Source of the DNA: Halorhabdus tiamatea SARL4B
GTDB taxonomy: Archaea; Halobacteriota; Halobacteria; Halobacteriales; Haloarculaceae
Assembly: GCF_000470655.1 (NCBI RefSeq)
Contig: NC_021913.1
Coordinates: 124,001 to 188,000 of the forward strand
Direction: 5' to 3'
DNA length: 64,000 nt
Part shown: in pieces, positions 44,879-54,322 of the stretch
Layout of the letters: each line of letters begins with the position of its first letter
Position numbering within the stretch: the first letter of the stretch is position 1
Made by a program: the position numbers and the translations under genes
The notes under the pieces: generated by a model
The model's database searches: none
Seen by the model: only the letters and a program-made list of their open reading frames with translations
What the model was told of the DNA's origin: nothing

Positions 44879-46738
44879 TCACTCAAGTGATGATTCTATG
44901 AGGTGTCGGATTTCTTCCCAAACGAGATCGTCGCCAGCGGTGTGTGGTAAGTTGAGGTTCCCACACAATTGTGATCTTGGTAGATCGAGAATCTTTGCAC
45001 CTCGTTCCTCCTCTTCCTCTTCGTCATTGAATACCAAGAATAACTCGGCAGTCTCCGATTGACTTTGATCCTCAGACACCGTCTGTGATGATTCTGCAAT
45101 CGGCTGCTCAGTCATCCCATCGATTTCCACTTCGTGATCGCCGTTCTTGATATCGGCCGGTGTGCTCGGTAGGTGCTCGGGGAGCTCCTCGACTACCGAC
45201 AGCTTTTGTCCTCCATGGTTTTTGAAATACTTTTGATATCGAGGCTTTTGCCAGGCTTCAAGATCATCTGAATGTCGAAAGGCGTTTTCCATGTGGATCC
45301 GCGCAAGCTCATTGATGCGTCCTGCCACCTTGTGCGCATCTTTTTCGAGGCATTTTGGCGGAGCTTCTTCAATGGCAACCAATTGGTCGAGCCCTCTGTC
45401 GCTCTCTTGTGCCAATTGCGTTCGATACGCCGGGCGTTTCCCTTTTGGCAGGACTTCATCACAACGAATTCGCAAGGTCGCATGAGCCTCGGCTGTTTGC
45501 CGGAGAGCACGTATTTCTGTGAGATCAGTATCTGGTCGGTGAGAAGAGACGATTCGTTGGCGATCTCTATAATCTTGAGTCTTCACATCTCCCCCGTTCG
45601 CCGCTACGGCTGAATCAGCATCATATGGCTCAACAAAGGCGCGTGGAACTTTATCGGCGTCCAGCTCGTAATAAGCCTGAGCAACCCGTCTTAGCCAATT
45701 GTAGACGCCCTTTGTTTCATCTGTCCCCCGCATGATCGGGTTATGTTTATCTATTGATGACTTTTGAGTGTCCCAAGGGAGCTTTTGCCCATCTGCTTCG
45801 GTCTCAAGTTCCACAATAATACGTAACCGGTCATGTCGGGCATTGAATTTCCCAATTCGTTCTTGGCCGTCACCGAAGCCGCCTTGCGCATCACGAGCGC
45901 TCGAAACGACTTTCCGTTTTTGGATATAGATATCGGTTCCTGCAGAGTGTGTGTCTTTCTTGTGCAGTAATCCTACCGTAATGTGGAGTCGGACAGGCGC
46001 TTCAAGATGGTCAAAATCCAATTGGATATCTTTGTAGCGACGCGGGAAGAGACCATCAAACTGTGAAAATGCCCACTCTGGTACGCCATCCGGCGTGACC
46101 GGCTCCCCATCTACCAAAATTGTTAGATCAAAGTCCTCATTGCGCAATTCCTGCATTTCATCGCTCAGGAAGAGATTATACGCTTGTCCTAAACGCGTAC
46201 GTAGTCCAGCCGCTGTCTCTTCACTCCATTCATAATTCAAATCTTCGATACAAATTTCTGTCACACCCGGCTCAATTTCTGCATCGGTATGGAGTGATAC
46301 TGACCAATCATGATCGTCTTCGAACCAGCTTTCATCGATTCGATATCGCCAGCCGTTTTCATCGCTGGGGTGGTGTGATCGGATTGTGAACGGCACACCG
46401 AGATTAACTAAGCTCTTCTTCGCACCGACACCAAATGTCCCGATTGAACCCCCATTTTGTTTGGCGGTTTGGCCGAGACCGAATAACATCGCTGCTTCAT
46501 CACGTGGAACACCACCCGTATCGTCGCGAATCATGAGTTGTGTCCGTGCCTCTTCTTGATCAACAGAGATTTCAATTTTAGCTTCATCAGAGCGATCAGA
46601 CGCTCGCTTCCACGCGTCCAGCGCATTGTCGCATAGTTCGAGTATCGCAGATTCAAGAGTTACGTCTGATTTCAGCGCAGTGAGGGCCTCCTTAGTTGGA
46701 AGCAATTGTGCGCGCTCCTTTCCACGCATTTGAGACAT
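44879..46738 (-). CDS. MORC-like GHKL ATPase
   Basis: 619 aa with a Bergerat-fold ATPase at the N-terminus. Residues 33-42 are the N box (LELCDNALDAW), DDTGGVP at 72-78 is the G1 box, and GSIGTFGVGAKKS at 97-109 is the lid/G2 motif. An S5-like second domain follows, where DIYIQKRKV supplies a candidate catalytic Lys. The C-terminal 250 residues are charged and not recognised, ending in an acidic low-complexity stretch and a short PRSQLCGNLNLPHT motif. MORC-like and MutL-like GHKL ATPases were described in prokaryotic restriction-modification gene neighbourhoods. The adjacent Dam methylase fits that picture. Confidence 0.8.
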   Translation of the reverse strand: MSQMRGKERAQLLPTKEALTALKSDVTLESAILELCDNALDAWKRASDRSDEAKIEISVDQEEARTQLMIRDDTGGVPRDEAAMLFGLGQTAKQNGGSIGTFGVGAKKSLVNLGVPFTIRSHHPSDENGWRYRIDESWFEDDHDWSVSLHTDAEIEPGVTEICIEDLNYEWSEETAAGLRTRLGQAYNLFLSDEMQELRNEDFDLTILVDGEPVTPDGVPEWAFSQFDGLFPRRYKDIQLDFDHLEAPVRLHITVGLLHKKDTHSAGTDIYIQKRKVVSSARDAQGGFGDGQERIGKFNARHDRLRIIVELETEADGQKLPWDTQKSSIDKHNPIMRGTDETKGVYNWLRRVAQAYYELDADKVPRAFVEPYDADSAVAANGGDVKTQDYRDRQRIVSSHRPDTDLTEIRALRQTAEAHATLRIRCDEVLPKGKRPAYRTQLAQESDRGLDQLVAIEEAPPKCLEKDAHKVAGRINELARIHMENAFRHSDDLEAWQKPRYQKYFKNHGGQKLSVVEELPEHLPSTPADIKNGDHEVEIDGMTEQPIAESSQTVSEDQSQSETAELFLVFNDEEEEEERGAKILDLPRSQLCGNLNLPHTAGDDLVWEEIRHLIESSLE

Positions 46739-47272
46739 TATGACTCATACCGAGATCGGAGGTCCATTAAGCTTTCCGTCCTAGTAGATGAAGGGAGCGA
46801 AAATCGCCCATCGTAGGCAGGTCTTATAAAATACGCATCATTAATTTTTAAGCAGATAGTAATTGGACGGGCTCACTCATTTAATATCCCTTATTAAAAA
46901 TACTTATTGCAATGATACAACAGTTCTGGTGGGATACTCACCATTCATGTCATCGGCATCCTTCCCCGAGGGTTCCGAGTCCCCCTATGACCTCCTGTAC
47001 GCGTGCCAGCGCGGCCAGCGGGTGGCAATTTTTGGAAGCTATTCCAACGAAGAAATGTATACTTACGAGACGGTCTCGAGGCAGTCAGTGAGTCCTTCAG
47101 GGAACCGTTGACGGTTCCCCTCGGTGTGACAACGGAGAACGGGCACATCACTATCGATCCACCAAAAGAACACCACGCCTTGCCTTGTTTTACCGCCGAT
47201 TGACGGGAGTCTCAGACGTTCTCACAGGAAGATTCCGTCAAGTTAACCGGGGAATGGACGCCGTCTGGCGAT
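46739..47272. other. 530 bp between MORC-like gene and nested insertion sequences
   Basis: It begins with an AT-rich promoter region for the MORC-like gene. A plus-strand stretch ending at 47203 reads RDGLEAVSESFREPLTVPLG and ends in FTAD plus stop, which looks like the C-terminus of a lost gene of unknown type. A hairpin (gggaaccgt/acggttccc) lies at about 47100-47119 within it. The last part should include the left end of the IS5 element, which I could not define. Confidence 0.35.
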
Positions 47273-48769
47273 ATGGCATCGCTCAGACGGCTCGCTCGAA
47301 TGTGTCGTGATCTTGCCAAACAGCACGCTGACAATCCGGACGTACCCGCCGCGCCGGACGGCGCGGACGGGTACGCCGAGTGGGTGCAGATCGCGTTGAT
47401 TCTGTACCGTGTCGAACTGGAGAAGAGTCTCCGTGAGACTGAAGACTCAGTCGATCACATCGGCGGCCGCGTAATCTTGTCTGATGGCGGTGAATCAGAT
47501 CGAACTGGTCGTGAAGCGTCTTCGAAGCGCGCTCGTGAGCGTAATCTTCGGGATGAACCGTCGCTGTCGGCGGCGGACTGCCGCCGACGCGACAGTGTCG
47601 CCACTCACGACCGCTCTCCGGACCGGTGGACAGCTACCGGAAGAACCGGTCGTCGAGTGACTGGTTCGCTGGAACAGCCCTGCGCACACCGAGCGCTGTC
47701 CAGGCGGCCCGCAGCACCATCTCACAGAACTCTGTGAACGACCAGTTCCAGAGGCGGCGCCCCCCGCGGCGGGGCGCCGCCACGTACTTCCAGTGGAGAT
47801 ACCGCCAGCTGTTCTGGAGCAGCAGGCTTACGACAAACATCACCAGCCGTAGACCAGCGTCCTGAGAGCTGGTGAATGCGAGGCTCTGCTTGGCTAAGCG
47901 GTAACTCGACTCGATGCCGAAGCGCTTGCTGTAATGCTCTCGGGCATCCCGCGGCGTGTCGATAAACGGCGCGTCAGCGGCGTAGCCGTGACGCGCCACC
48001 CCGTGTTCGTCGTATCGTCCCTGCTGGTAGACGCAGTCGATGAACACGGGAAAGGTCACCTCGCCAGCGAGATCGTGTTCGATCTCGCGGCTCCAGCCCC
48101 TGCTGAGTTCGTTTTGAATCGTCTCACCCCATTTGACAATCGGCATGACGTAGGCGTAGTTGTGCGCGTACAGCAGTCCGAGGCAGGTACTGTTGTAGAA
48201 TCCGCGATCGAGGTAGACGGCCTTGACACCGAGGTCAAGGCCGTCGAGGAGTTCGAGAAACTCAGCGAGGACATCGCTGGTGGTTTCGCCAGCGACGAGC
48301 TGGCGAACCGCTAGTGTGTACCGCTTGTTACGTACCCGCGCGTAGAGCGTCGCATACGCGTGAAACGTCGTTGTTCCGCGTTTGGCCTGCGACGAGTACA
48401 GAGCCTCGGTTTCGTCCTCATCACCGTAGTAGGGATCGAGGTGGAGGTCTGCGCAGACCTCCACCGGTCGATCTGGGAGTGTCTCAAGTGCATCTCGCTG
48501 CAAGAGCGCGTCTCCAACTACCTCAACAGTGTCAAGGTCGAACTGATCGGTGAGATGTCCCCGGACAGTGTTGGCGTGCGGTGAGTCGTCTGTCGTTTCG
48601 CAGACGTGGTTGATCGAGGTCCCGCCGGCGCTGGCGCCGGCGAGGACCTCATACAGCTTCTCCGTGGTGACTTCGACGTTTTCGCCGAGATCTATCGCAA
48701 GCTCCTCGTCAAGGCTGTTGACGACAAAATTAAGCAGGTGCTCTTCCTCTATCTCGTTGTCTGCTTCGG

Positions 48770-50172
48770 CATGCGTCTTTAGCTAAGCGAAGAACCGCCT
48801 GACAGCAGCGGCTTATCGAGGTACCTTTGCAGGAGGATTGAGGAGGTTGCGAGTGTGCACAACGCTCCCTCCTCAGATCAGATTGAACGTCGGCTCACTA
48901 CCCTCTTTCCCTCTGCTGCGCTGGAAGATCACGCCGAGGCTGTCGGCGTGATCGAACGAGACGGAAAGCTCCAGATCCCGCCGCTCGTGTGGTCGTTTGC
49001 GTTCGGCTTCGCCACTGGCGAGAGCCGAACGCTCGCAGCCTTCCGTCGGAGCTACAACTCCACAGCTGACAAACCGCTGTCTCCCGGTGGGTACTACCAG
49101 CGATTGACGCCGACGTTGGCAGAGTATCTCCACGACCTCGTCGAGTACGGCCTCGACGAGGTCGCTGTCCCCCACACTGTGACCGACCAGTTCGACCGAT
49201 TCAGAGACGTGATGATTGCTGATGGGACGGTGTTGCGCCTGCACCAGTTCCTCTCCGATGAGTTCGAAGGACGCAACGAGGAGCAGGCTGGAGCACGGCT
49301 CCACCTGCTCCACAACCCGAGCGATCAGATGCTGGAACGATTCAGCATCACCGACGAGAAAGCCCACGACAGCACGGAGTTCAACACCGGCTCGTGGCTC
49401 GAACAGCGGCTGGTACTGTTCGATCAGGCGTATTTCAAATACCGGCGGTTCGCGTTGATCGACGAGAACGATGGCTACTTTGTGAGTCGGCTGAAACCCG
49501 ACGCAAATCCGGTTGTAACGGACGAGTTACGGGAATGGCGTGGCGACGCCATTCCCTTGGAAGGAGAGAAGATCCACGATGTCGTTGAGGATCTCTACCG
49601 GAAATACATCGATGTGGAAGTCGAGGCTGAGTTCAAGCGCGGGCCGTACAACGGAACACGGTCGCTGGACTCCAAGCGGTTCCGCGTCGTCGGCGTCCGC
49701 GACGAGGACGCCGACGACTACCATCTGTACATCACGAATCTGCCGCGTGAGGAGTTTCTCCCGGAAGATTTAGCGACGATCTATCGGTGTCGGTGGGCTG
49801 TCGAGCGGTTGTTTCGGGAGCTCAAGACGCAATACGGACTGGATGAGTTCGACACAACGAAAGAGCACGTTGTGGAGATTCTGGTGTATGCGGCGTTGTT
49901 GTCGCTGTTAGTGAGTCGTGAGTTGCTGTCGCTGGTGACAGAGTGCGCCGATGATGAAGCTGTCTTCCCTCCAGGGCGTTGGGCGGCGACCTTCCGGTCG
50001 CACGCCCAACTCATTCTCAACGATTTGGGTGAATTCCTCGGCTACTCGCCACCTCCGCTGTTGGAACGGCTGATCGAAGATGCACAGAAAATCCATAGCC
50101 AACGACCGATACTACAGGAGACGCTCGCTACCGCTACACAACCGAGGACTGAGGCTTAGCTAAAGACGCATG
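48770..50172 (+). mobile_element. ISH8-type element (IS4 family)
   Basis: 1403 bp with 18-bp perfect terminal repeats (catgcgtctttagctaag) and the 10-bp target duplication tctgcttcgg at 48760-48769 and 50173-50182, as expected for ISH8-group IS4 elements. It is the innermost and therefore latest member of the nest. Confidence 0.92.
48855..50159 (+). CDS. ISH8-type transposase (IS4 family)
   Basis: 434 aa. VMIADGTVLRLHQFLSDEFE has the first catalytic Asp, LVLFDQAYFKYRRFALIDEN the second, and YRCRWAVERLFRELKTQYGL the Y-(2)-R-(3)-E-(6)-K signature with the catalytic Glu. Full length and intact. The coding sequence contains 11-13-bp stems at 49531-49556 and 49686-49718. The GTG at 48855 follows the left end by 85 bp. 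Confidence 0.92.
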   Translation: MHNAPSSDQIERRLTTLFPSAALEDHAEAVGVIERDGKLQIPPLVWSFAFGFATGESRTLAAFRRSYNSTADKPLSPGGYYQRLTPTLAEYLHDLVEYGLDEVAVPHTVTDQFDRFRDVMIADGTVLRLHQFLSDEFEGRNEEQAGARLHLLHNPSDQMLERFSITDEKAHDSTEFNTGSWLEQRLVLFDQAYFKYRRFALIDENDGYFVSRLKPDANPVVTDELREWRGDAIPLEGEKIHDVVEDLYRKYIDVEVEAEFKRGPYNGTRSLDSKRFRVVGVRDEDADDYHLYITNLPREEFLPEDLATIYRCRWAVERLFRELKTQYGLDEFDTTKEHVVEILVYAALLSLLVSRELLSLVTECADDEAVFPPGRWAATFRSHAQLILNDLGEFLGYSPPPLLERLIEDAQKIHSQRPILQETLATATQPRTEA

Positions 50173-51041
50173 TCTGCTTCGGGTTCTTGCACATCCTCCC
50201 AAAGCAGACACTTCCTCTAACCCGATGTGATCGACTGAGACTACCTCAACGAGATGCCCGGTATTCTCGCCGTATTCGACCTCGACGAGGCACCGAACTA
50301 CAGCTCGTTCTGCCGGTGGGAACAGGAGTACCGGATGCGTGAACTCCGCCGCCTGCTCCGCCGAAGCGCGGAGCAGGCGGGCTGGAGTGGTGAAGCCGCG
50401 ATTGATGCGAGTGGCTTCCAGCGTGATCAAACTAGCTACCACTACCGCGACCGCGCGAATTACTCATTCCAGTCGATGAAGACGACGATCTTGATCGACG
50501 TGAACTCGCTAGCTATCAAGGACGTTCACTACACGACGCAGAAGGCTTGGGACGGCCACATCGGGATGCAGGTCTTCCGCCGGAACGCGGAAGACCTGCG
50601 TGTGTTGTCCGCTGACGCGAACTACTCGTGGGGAGAACTTCGTGAGGAGTGTCGTTCCGAGTCAACGCGACCACTGATCAAGCACAGGGAACAGACACCG
50701 TTGCAGAAGGCCCACAACGCCCGAATGAACGAGGACTACAACCAGCGCTGGATGAGTGAAACCGGCTTCTCGCAGTTGAAGGAAGACGACGGCGAGAAGC
50801 TGCGCTCCCGGAGCTGGCACGGCCAGTTCCGGGAGCTGACTCGGAAGTGCATCATCCATAACCTAACGCAGGCGGCGAGTTAAGGGCTCGCCGCCTGCTC
50901 TCCTTCTCCGGACGTATCCGGGAGAGGCATCGCCGTCGTCATCGGAACAACGGAGCAAGGTACCATAATTGTGACCCTTCAGCAACCGCCGTGAGTGACA
51001 GCGACTGCATCTTCTGAGGTCGAAAAGCCGTCTCTAGCGCC

Positions 51042-51789
51042 GTGAAATTGTAGATCAGCAACCCCACCCCGACGCCTTCTTGCGTTCAACAAGGCACCAC
51101 GCCTTCATTGGAGAGGCGACTGAGTCTGGCAAATCGAATTTCCTCGCGACGACGATCTGTAGCTTAGCAGTGGGCTACTCGCCAGCAGAAGTACGATCAT
51201 CTCTCCCCGATCCCCAAGGGATCGACTTTGGTCGATTCGAGTCCTTACCGCACGTGGATACGTACGTGGACGACGCGACAGACTGCTTCGAGAATTTGGA
51301 ATCACTGCTGGAGACAGAGCTCCAAGCACGGAAGGAAAAACTACAACAGAAGGCTGCAACGTCTGTCACCGAGTATAGTACACTCGCCGAATCGCGAGAT
51401 TTCGAACCAGTCCCGTATCGAGTCATCGTCATCGACGAATTCGCAGATCTCGTGATGCCCTTTCAGGTAACCAAGAGGAGTTTGAGGACACTGTCGGTCG
51501 GTTGGCACAGACCGGTCGAGCACTGGGGTACTCGATCTTGCTGGCAACGCAGCGCCCTGATGCAGAGATCGTCTTGGGCAACATCAAGACCAATTTAAAC
51601 TGCCGGATTAGCTTCGAATTATCCTCCAATACGGACTCACAAGTGATTCTAGACCAGCCGGGGGCGGAAGATCTGGAAGGTGTCGGCGATATGATCGCCC
51701 TGACCTCTGGTGGAGACGAATATCACTTGCAATGGTATCTTTTGACGCCAGAAGATGGCGTGACAATCCGGAAGCGAGTTAGTAAATGA
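51042..51789 (+). pseudogene. FtsK/HerA-like DNA translocase fragment with frameshift
   Basis: Only the C-terminal ATPase part survives. It reads HHAFIGEATESGKSNFLATT, with Ala-Thr-Glu in place of the usual Gly in the P-loop, then RVIVIDEFADLVMPFQ, the Walker B. A frameshift near 51467 moves the reading to the next frame, which continues GNQEEFEDTVGRLAQTGRAL, then ILLATQRPDAEIVLG, to a stop at 51789. A stop codon lies just upstream of the readable start. FtsK-type ATPases of this sort occur in plasmid, transfer and phosphorothioate-dependent restriction (DptH-like) proteins; the fragment cannot tell which. Confidence 0.8.
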
Positions 51790-51919
51790 TTGAGGTTTTT
51801 ATCCACACAGTTCACCAAAGCCAGTACTTTAATCGGCATTTTGTGTATAACCACGGCGATGGCAATCATGAAAGAAAGTCCACTCCAGGACAGCACTCAG
51901 GGTCAACCTATATTTCAAG

Positions 51920-54217
51920 CTATTCGTCATCCATCTTTTCGATCTTTTCTTTTAGTTCAGAAATGACGGATTGGAATCTTTCAATAGTCTCGGAGTGTTC
52001 TTCAGGAGAGGTACGTAGCTCCTTTTCTAGCTGATCTTTTACCTCCATAGATAAGTCGTATTTACACAGTTCGCCAGGGTAATATTCGGTTTGCTCTAGA
52101 TACTCTTCTATATAACTGACAATACTACATTCAAACGTGTGGTATGGTGGCTCAAGAGCTTCTTCTGCGTCCAGCTCGTCGTGAACCTCAGCTGCAGCCT
52201 TGATGAGAAATTCTCTGTCGAATAGATCCTCGATTTCGGCCTCGTATTCTCTTGAATCCGGTATCTCTAGATCATTATATCGGACTGTTCGCGCTTCAAT
52301 TTCTGCTTCATACCCATTATTTACGCTATCGTCGTCCATCAATATGACATGGTTTACATCCTCTGCTGAGAGAATTCGCGAAAGAAAGGGGAGTTGGCCG
52401 CCTTTTGAATCGACAAATGTCGGGTCTTTATCCAGATGGGGCTTTCCATCCCACTTAAAATAATCATTGAATAAATTAAGGTACCGTTTGTCACTCGGCC
52501 CCTCAACCAGTACTGTTTGTTCACCTCGAAACAGCGAATCGGAAAGAGTCCAACCGATAGCCTCTCTAGCAGTGGCGAGTGGGTCCACCTGTTCGCCTGG
52601 GGTCCTCGCGTCATCAAGATCGTTAGCAATCCTTGTCCCAATCAGGCTACTATCTTTTTTCTCGGTGATATTTTTAACAATCCGAAGTCGGTCGACTTCT
52701 TTTCGGTCGATGAGTGCAGGAGAGTGTGTTGTATAGATAATCTGTGCTTGGTTAGTAACATTGAAGAACGCTCGAAATAGCTGTTTTTCAGCTTCGGGAT
52801 GAAGGTGAATTCCAGGATCGTCAAGTGTGACCAATGTCTGCCGTCCCCCCGATTGGGCGTATGGTTGGGCTATTATCGTCAACAAAAATGTTATTATCCA
52901 TCGCATGCCGTCGCTTCGCTGTTCAAGCGGCGTAGGAGGGGTTTCGTCTTCAGCAAGCTTCAACGTGATAGTGCCCTCATGTAATTCGTATTCAAACCGA
53001 TAACTGTCCGTTTCTTCTGGTGTGACAGTTTCTATAGGCTGACGTCCTGTTGGATCTGAATCCCAGAACCAGTTGAGATATAGAGAGAGTTGCTCTACGG
53101 CTGTATCTAGGGATTTTCGGAATTCCGGTGAATCTAATGAAGAGTAGTCTTCAAGATTGATATTATTGAGCGCAAAAAGGCCCCGGAGAACTGGGTTGTC
53201 CTCGTCGGCTCTCAAATCGTACTCCGAATCAGCCAAGTTAATTTTCGATTGGTCAACAATATTTGGCAAATCTTCGATCCGATTCGGTGGGCTGTCAATG
53301 TTGCTCAGTGTCCTAAGCAAATCATTAGCTAACTTCTGGATAACGGATATCTTGGGCAGTTCGAATTCTGCTTCACCCTGGGTCTCCACGGGCGGTTCAT
53401 CGATTGGTTCGGCATCGCCGAACGCTTGGGAAATACTTTCGAGTCGGTCAGTGAGTTGAACACGTAGATCTGACTTGTCTGCAACCGCATCACGATTGAG
53501 GGCAGTGATCTCTTCGATTTCCGGGTTTAGGTCAGCCACCTCTACAATATTAGATACAAACCACTGGCATAGCCGCAGGTACTCATCATACCGCTGGGAC
53601 AAGAATTCATCAAGATCCATCGGGAAGCTGATCTGATCACGAATGGAGGAAGTGTCAGAGGAACCGCTAACATCCGTTGAGTCGACGATATCAATAGCAT
53701 GGTCGCCGCTGGCATAATGAACAACTTCGATACGGCCTGTTGCTAAAACTTCACCAAGGGGAAGCACTGCGCCATCGATTGCTTCATCAGCAATACTATT
53801 GTCTTCACTTCGAGAATCGCCACCATCAGCGGGTTGAATTGGCGTCATTTCTTCAAGTGTCTCACGGACCGGGAACCCATCCAGACCTTCACTTCGATAT
53901 GGGCCAAGCAACCAGGGGACCGACTTTACCTGTTCTGAGTTACGATCGAGGGCACCAGAAGAGAGTCTACATCGAAGGATCTCAAGTTCATCTTTTGGAT
54001 CGGGATAATCCCGATAGTTGCTGATTTTGGTGTCAGAAAGAGGGACGGATTTACCGAATTGATTAATTGCATCAAGTACATTCGATTTTCCTGCTTCGTT
54101 CTGCCCAATCAGTGTAGTGATATCCTCTTCGACCTCAAGTCGAACCGGATCACCACTATCATCTGGCCCGCGACCCAAAACAGAGCGAAAATTCAAAACT
54201 TCGACTTGATCAATCAT
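51920..54217 (-). CDS. OLD-family ATP-dependent nuclease (GajA-like)
   Basis: 765 aa from the ATG at 54217 (IDQVEVLNFRSVLGRG); the open frame extends 19 codons further but overlaps the divergent promoter. The Walker A is LIGQNEAGKSNVLDA (residues 37-51). The ABC-like signature region (EQRSDGMRWIITFLLTII) and Walker B (TLVTLDDPGIHLHPEAE) follow, with YTTHSPALIDR after them. The TOPRIM nuclease domain begins at TVLVEGPSDKRYLNLF near residue 567, and ILMDDDSVNNG near 626 gives the acidic metal ligands. This is the OLD plan used by Gabija GajA and related anti-phage nucleases. No UvrD-like GajB partner is adjacent; instead an AIPR gene is divergent from it. Confidence 0.85.
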   Translation of the reverse strand: MIDQVEVLNFRSVLGRGPDDSGDPVRLEVEEDITTLIGQNEAGKSNVLDAINQFGKSVPLSDTKISNYRDYPDPKDELEILRCRLSSGALDRNSEQVKSVPWLLGPYRSEGLDGFPVRETLEEMTPIQPADGGDSRSEDNSIADEAIDGAVLPLGEVLATGRIEVVHYASGDHAIDIVDSTDVSGSSDTSSIRDQISFPMDLDEFLSQRYDEYLRLCQWFVSNIVEVADLNPEIEEITALNRDAVADKSDLRVQLTDRLESISQAFGDAEPIDEPPVETQGEAEFELPKISVIQKLANDLLRTLSNIDSPPNRIEDLPNIVDQSKINLADSEYDLRADEDNPVLRGLFALNNINLEDYSSLDSPEFRKSLDTAVEQLSLYLNWFWDSDPTGRQPIETVTPEETDSYRFEYELHEGTITLKLAEDETPPTPLEQRSDGMRWIITFLLTIIAQPYAQSGGRQTLVTLDDPGIHLHPEAEKQLFRAFFNVTNQAQIIYTTHSPALIDRKEVDRLRIVKNITEKKDSSLIGTRIANDLDDARTPGEQVDPLATAREAIGWTLSDSLFRGEQTVLVEGPSDKRYLNLFNDYFKWDGKPHLDKDPTFVDSKGGQLPFLSRILSAEDVNHVILMDDDSVNNGYEAEIEARTVRYNDLEIPDSREYEAEIEDLFDREFLIKAAAEVHDELDAEEALEPPYHTFECSIVSYIEEYLEQTEYYPGELCKYDLSMEVKDQLEKELRTSPEEHSETIERFQSVISELKEKIEKMDDE

Positions 54218-54322
54218 CCTAGTAATAGTGGGGGTATCGCGGAATGCAATAAAACCCAACGTAACTACTGTCACAAAGAGCCGTACTGTTATGTCGGAGA
54301 GTCTCGAAAGGCCATTAACAAT

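Larger units (their letters stand above)
47634..50192 (-). pseudogene. ISH3-family transposase, split by ISH8
   Basis: The gene starts about 45 bp inside the right end of the element (near 50192). ISH8 interrupts it after only a few codons, and the rest runs from 48759 down to the stop at 47634. The parts sum to 1146 nt, the same as the intact copy 1 gene, and the remaining protein is nearly identical to it (GTTTFHAYATLYARVRNKRY, FGIESSYRLAKQSLAFTS). The gene is silenced only by the ISH8 insertion. An internal ATG or GTG start downstream of ISH8 could give an N-terminally shortened protein. Confidence 0.85.
47448..50237 (-). mobile_element. ISH3-family element, copy 2, interrupted by ISH8
   Basis: It is bounded by the same 16-bp ends as copy 1 (cagtcgatcacatcgg) and by the 5-bp duplication agact at 47443-47447 and 50238-50242. 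After removing ISH8 and one 10-bp duplication it is 1377 bp, exactly the length of copy 1. Confidence 0.92.
47273..50883 (+). pseudogene. IS5-family transposase, split by an ISH3-ISH8 nest
   Basis: The N-terminal 58 codons (47273-47447: ASLRRLARMCRDLAKQHADN, then EKSLRETED) are separated from the rest (50243-50883: YLNEMPGILAVFDLDEAPNY, AIDASGFQRD with the first Asp, VLSADANYSWGEL with the second, and a C-terminal EYNQRWMSETGFSQLK-type Glu region). Lengths of 175 and 641 nt sum to 816, so loss of the insert with one agact copy gives an unbroken 271-aa enzyme. It is the outermost level of a three-element nest. The terminal repeats of this element were not identified. Confidence 0.85.

Noticed and set aside
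47100-47119. Hairpin gggaaccgt/acggttccc as a terminator
   Set aside because: No T-run follows, and it lies inside a possible decayed coding frame, so it is only noted.
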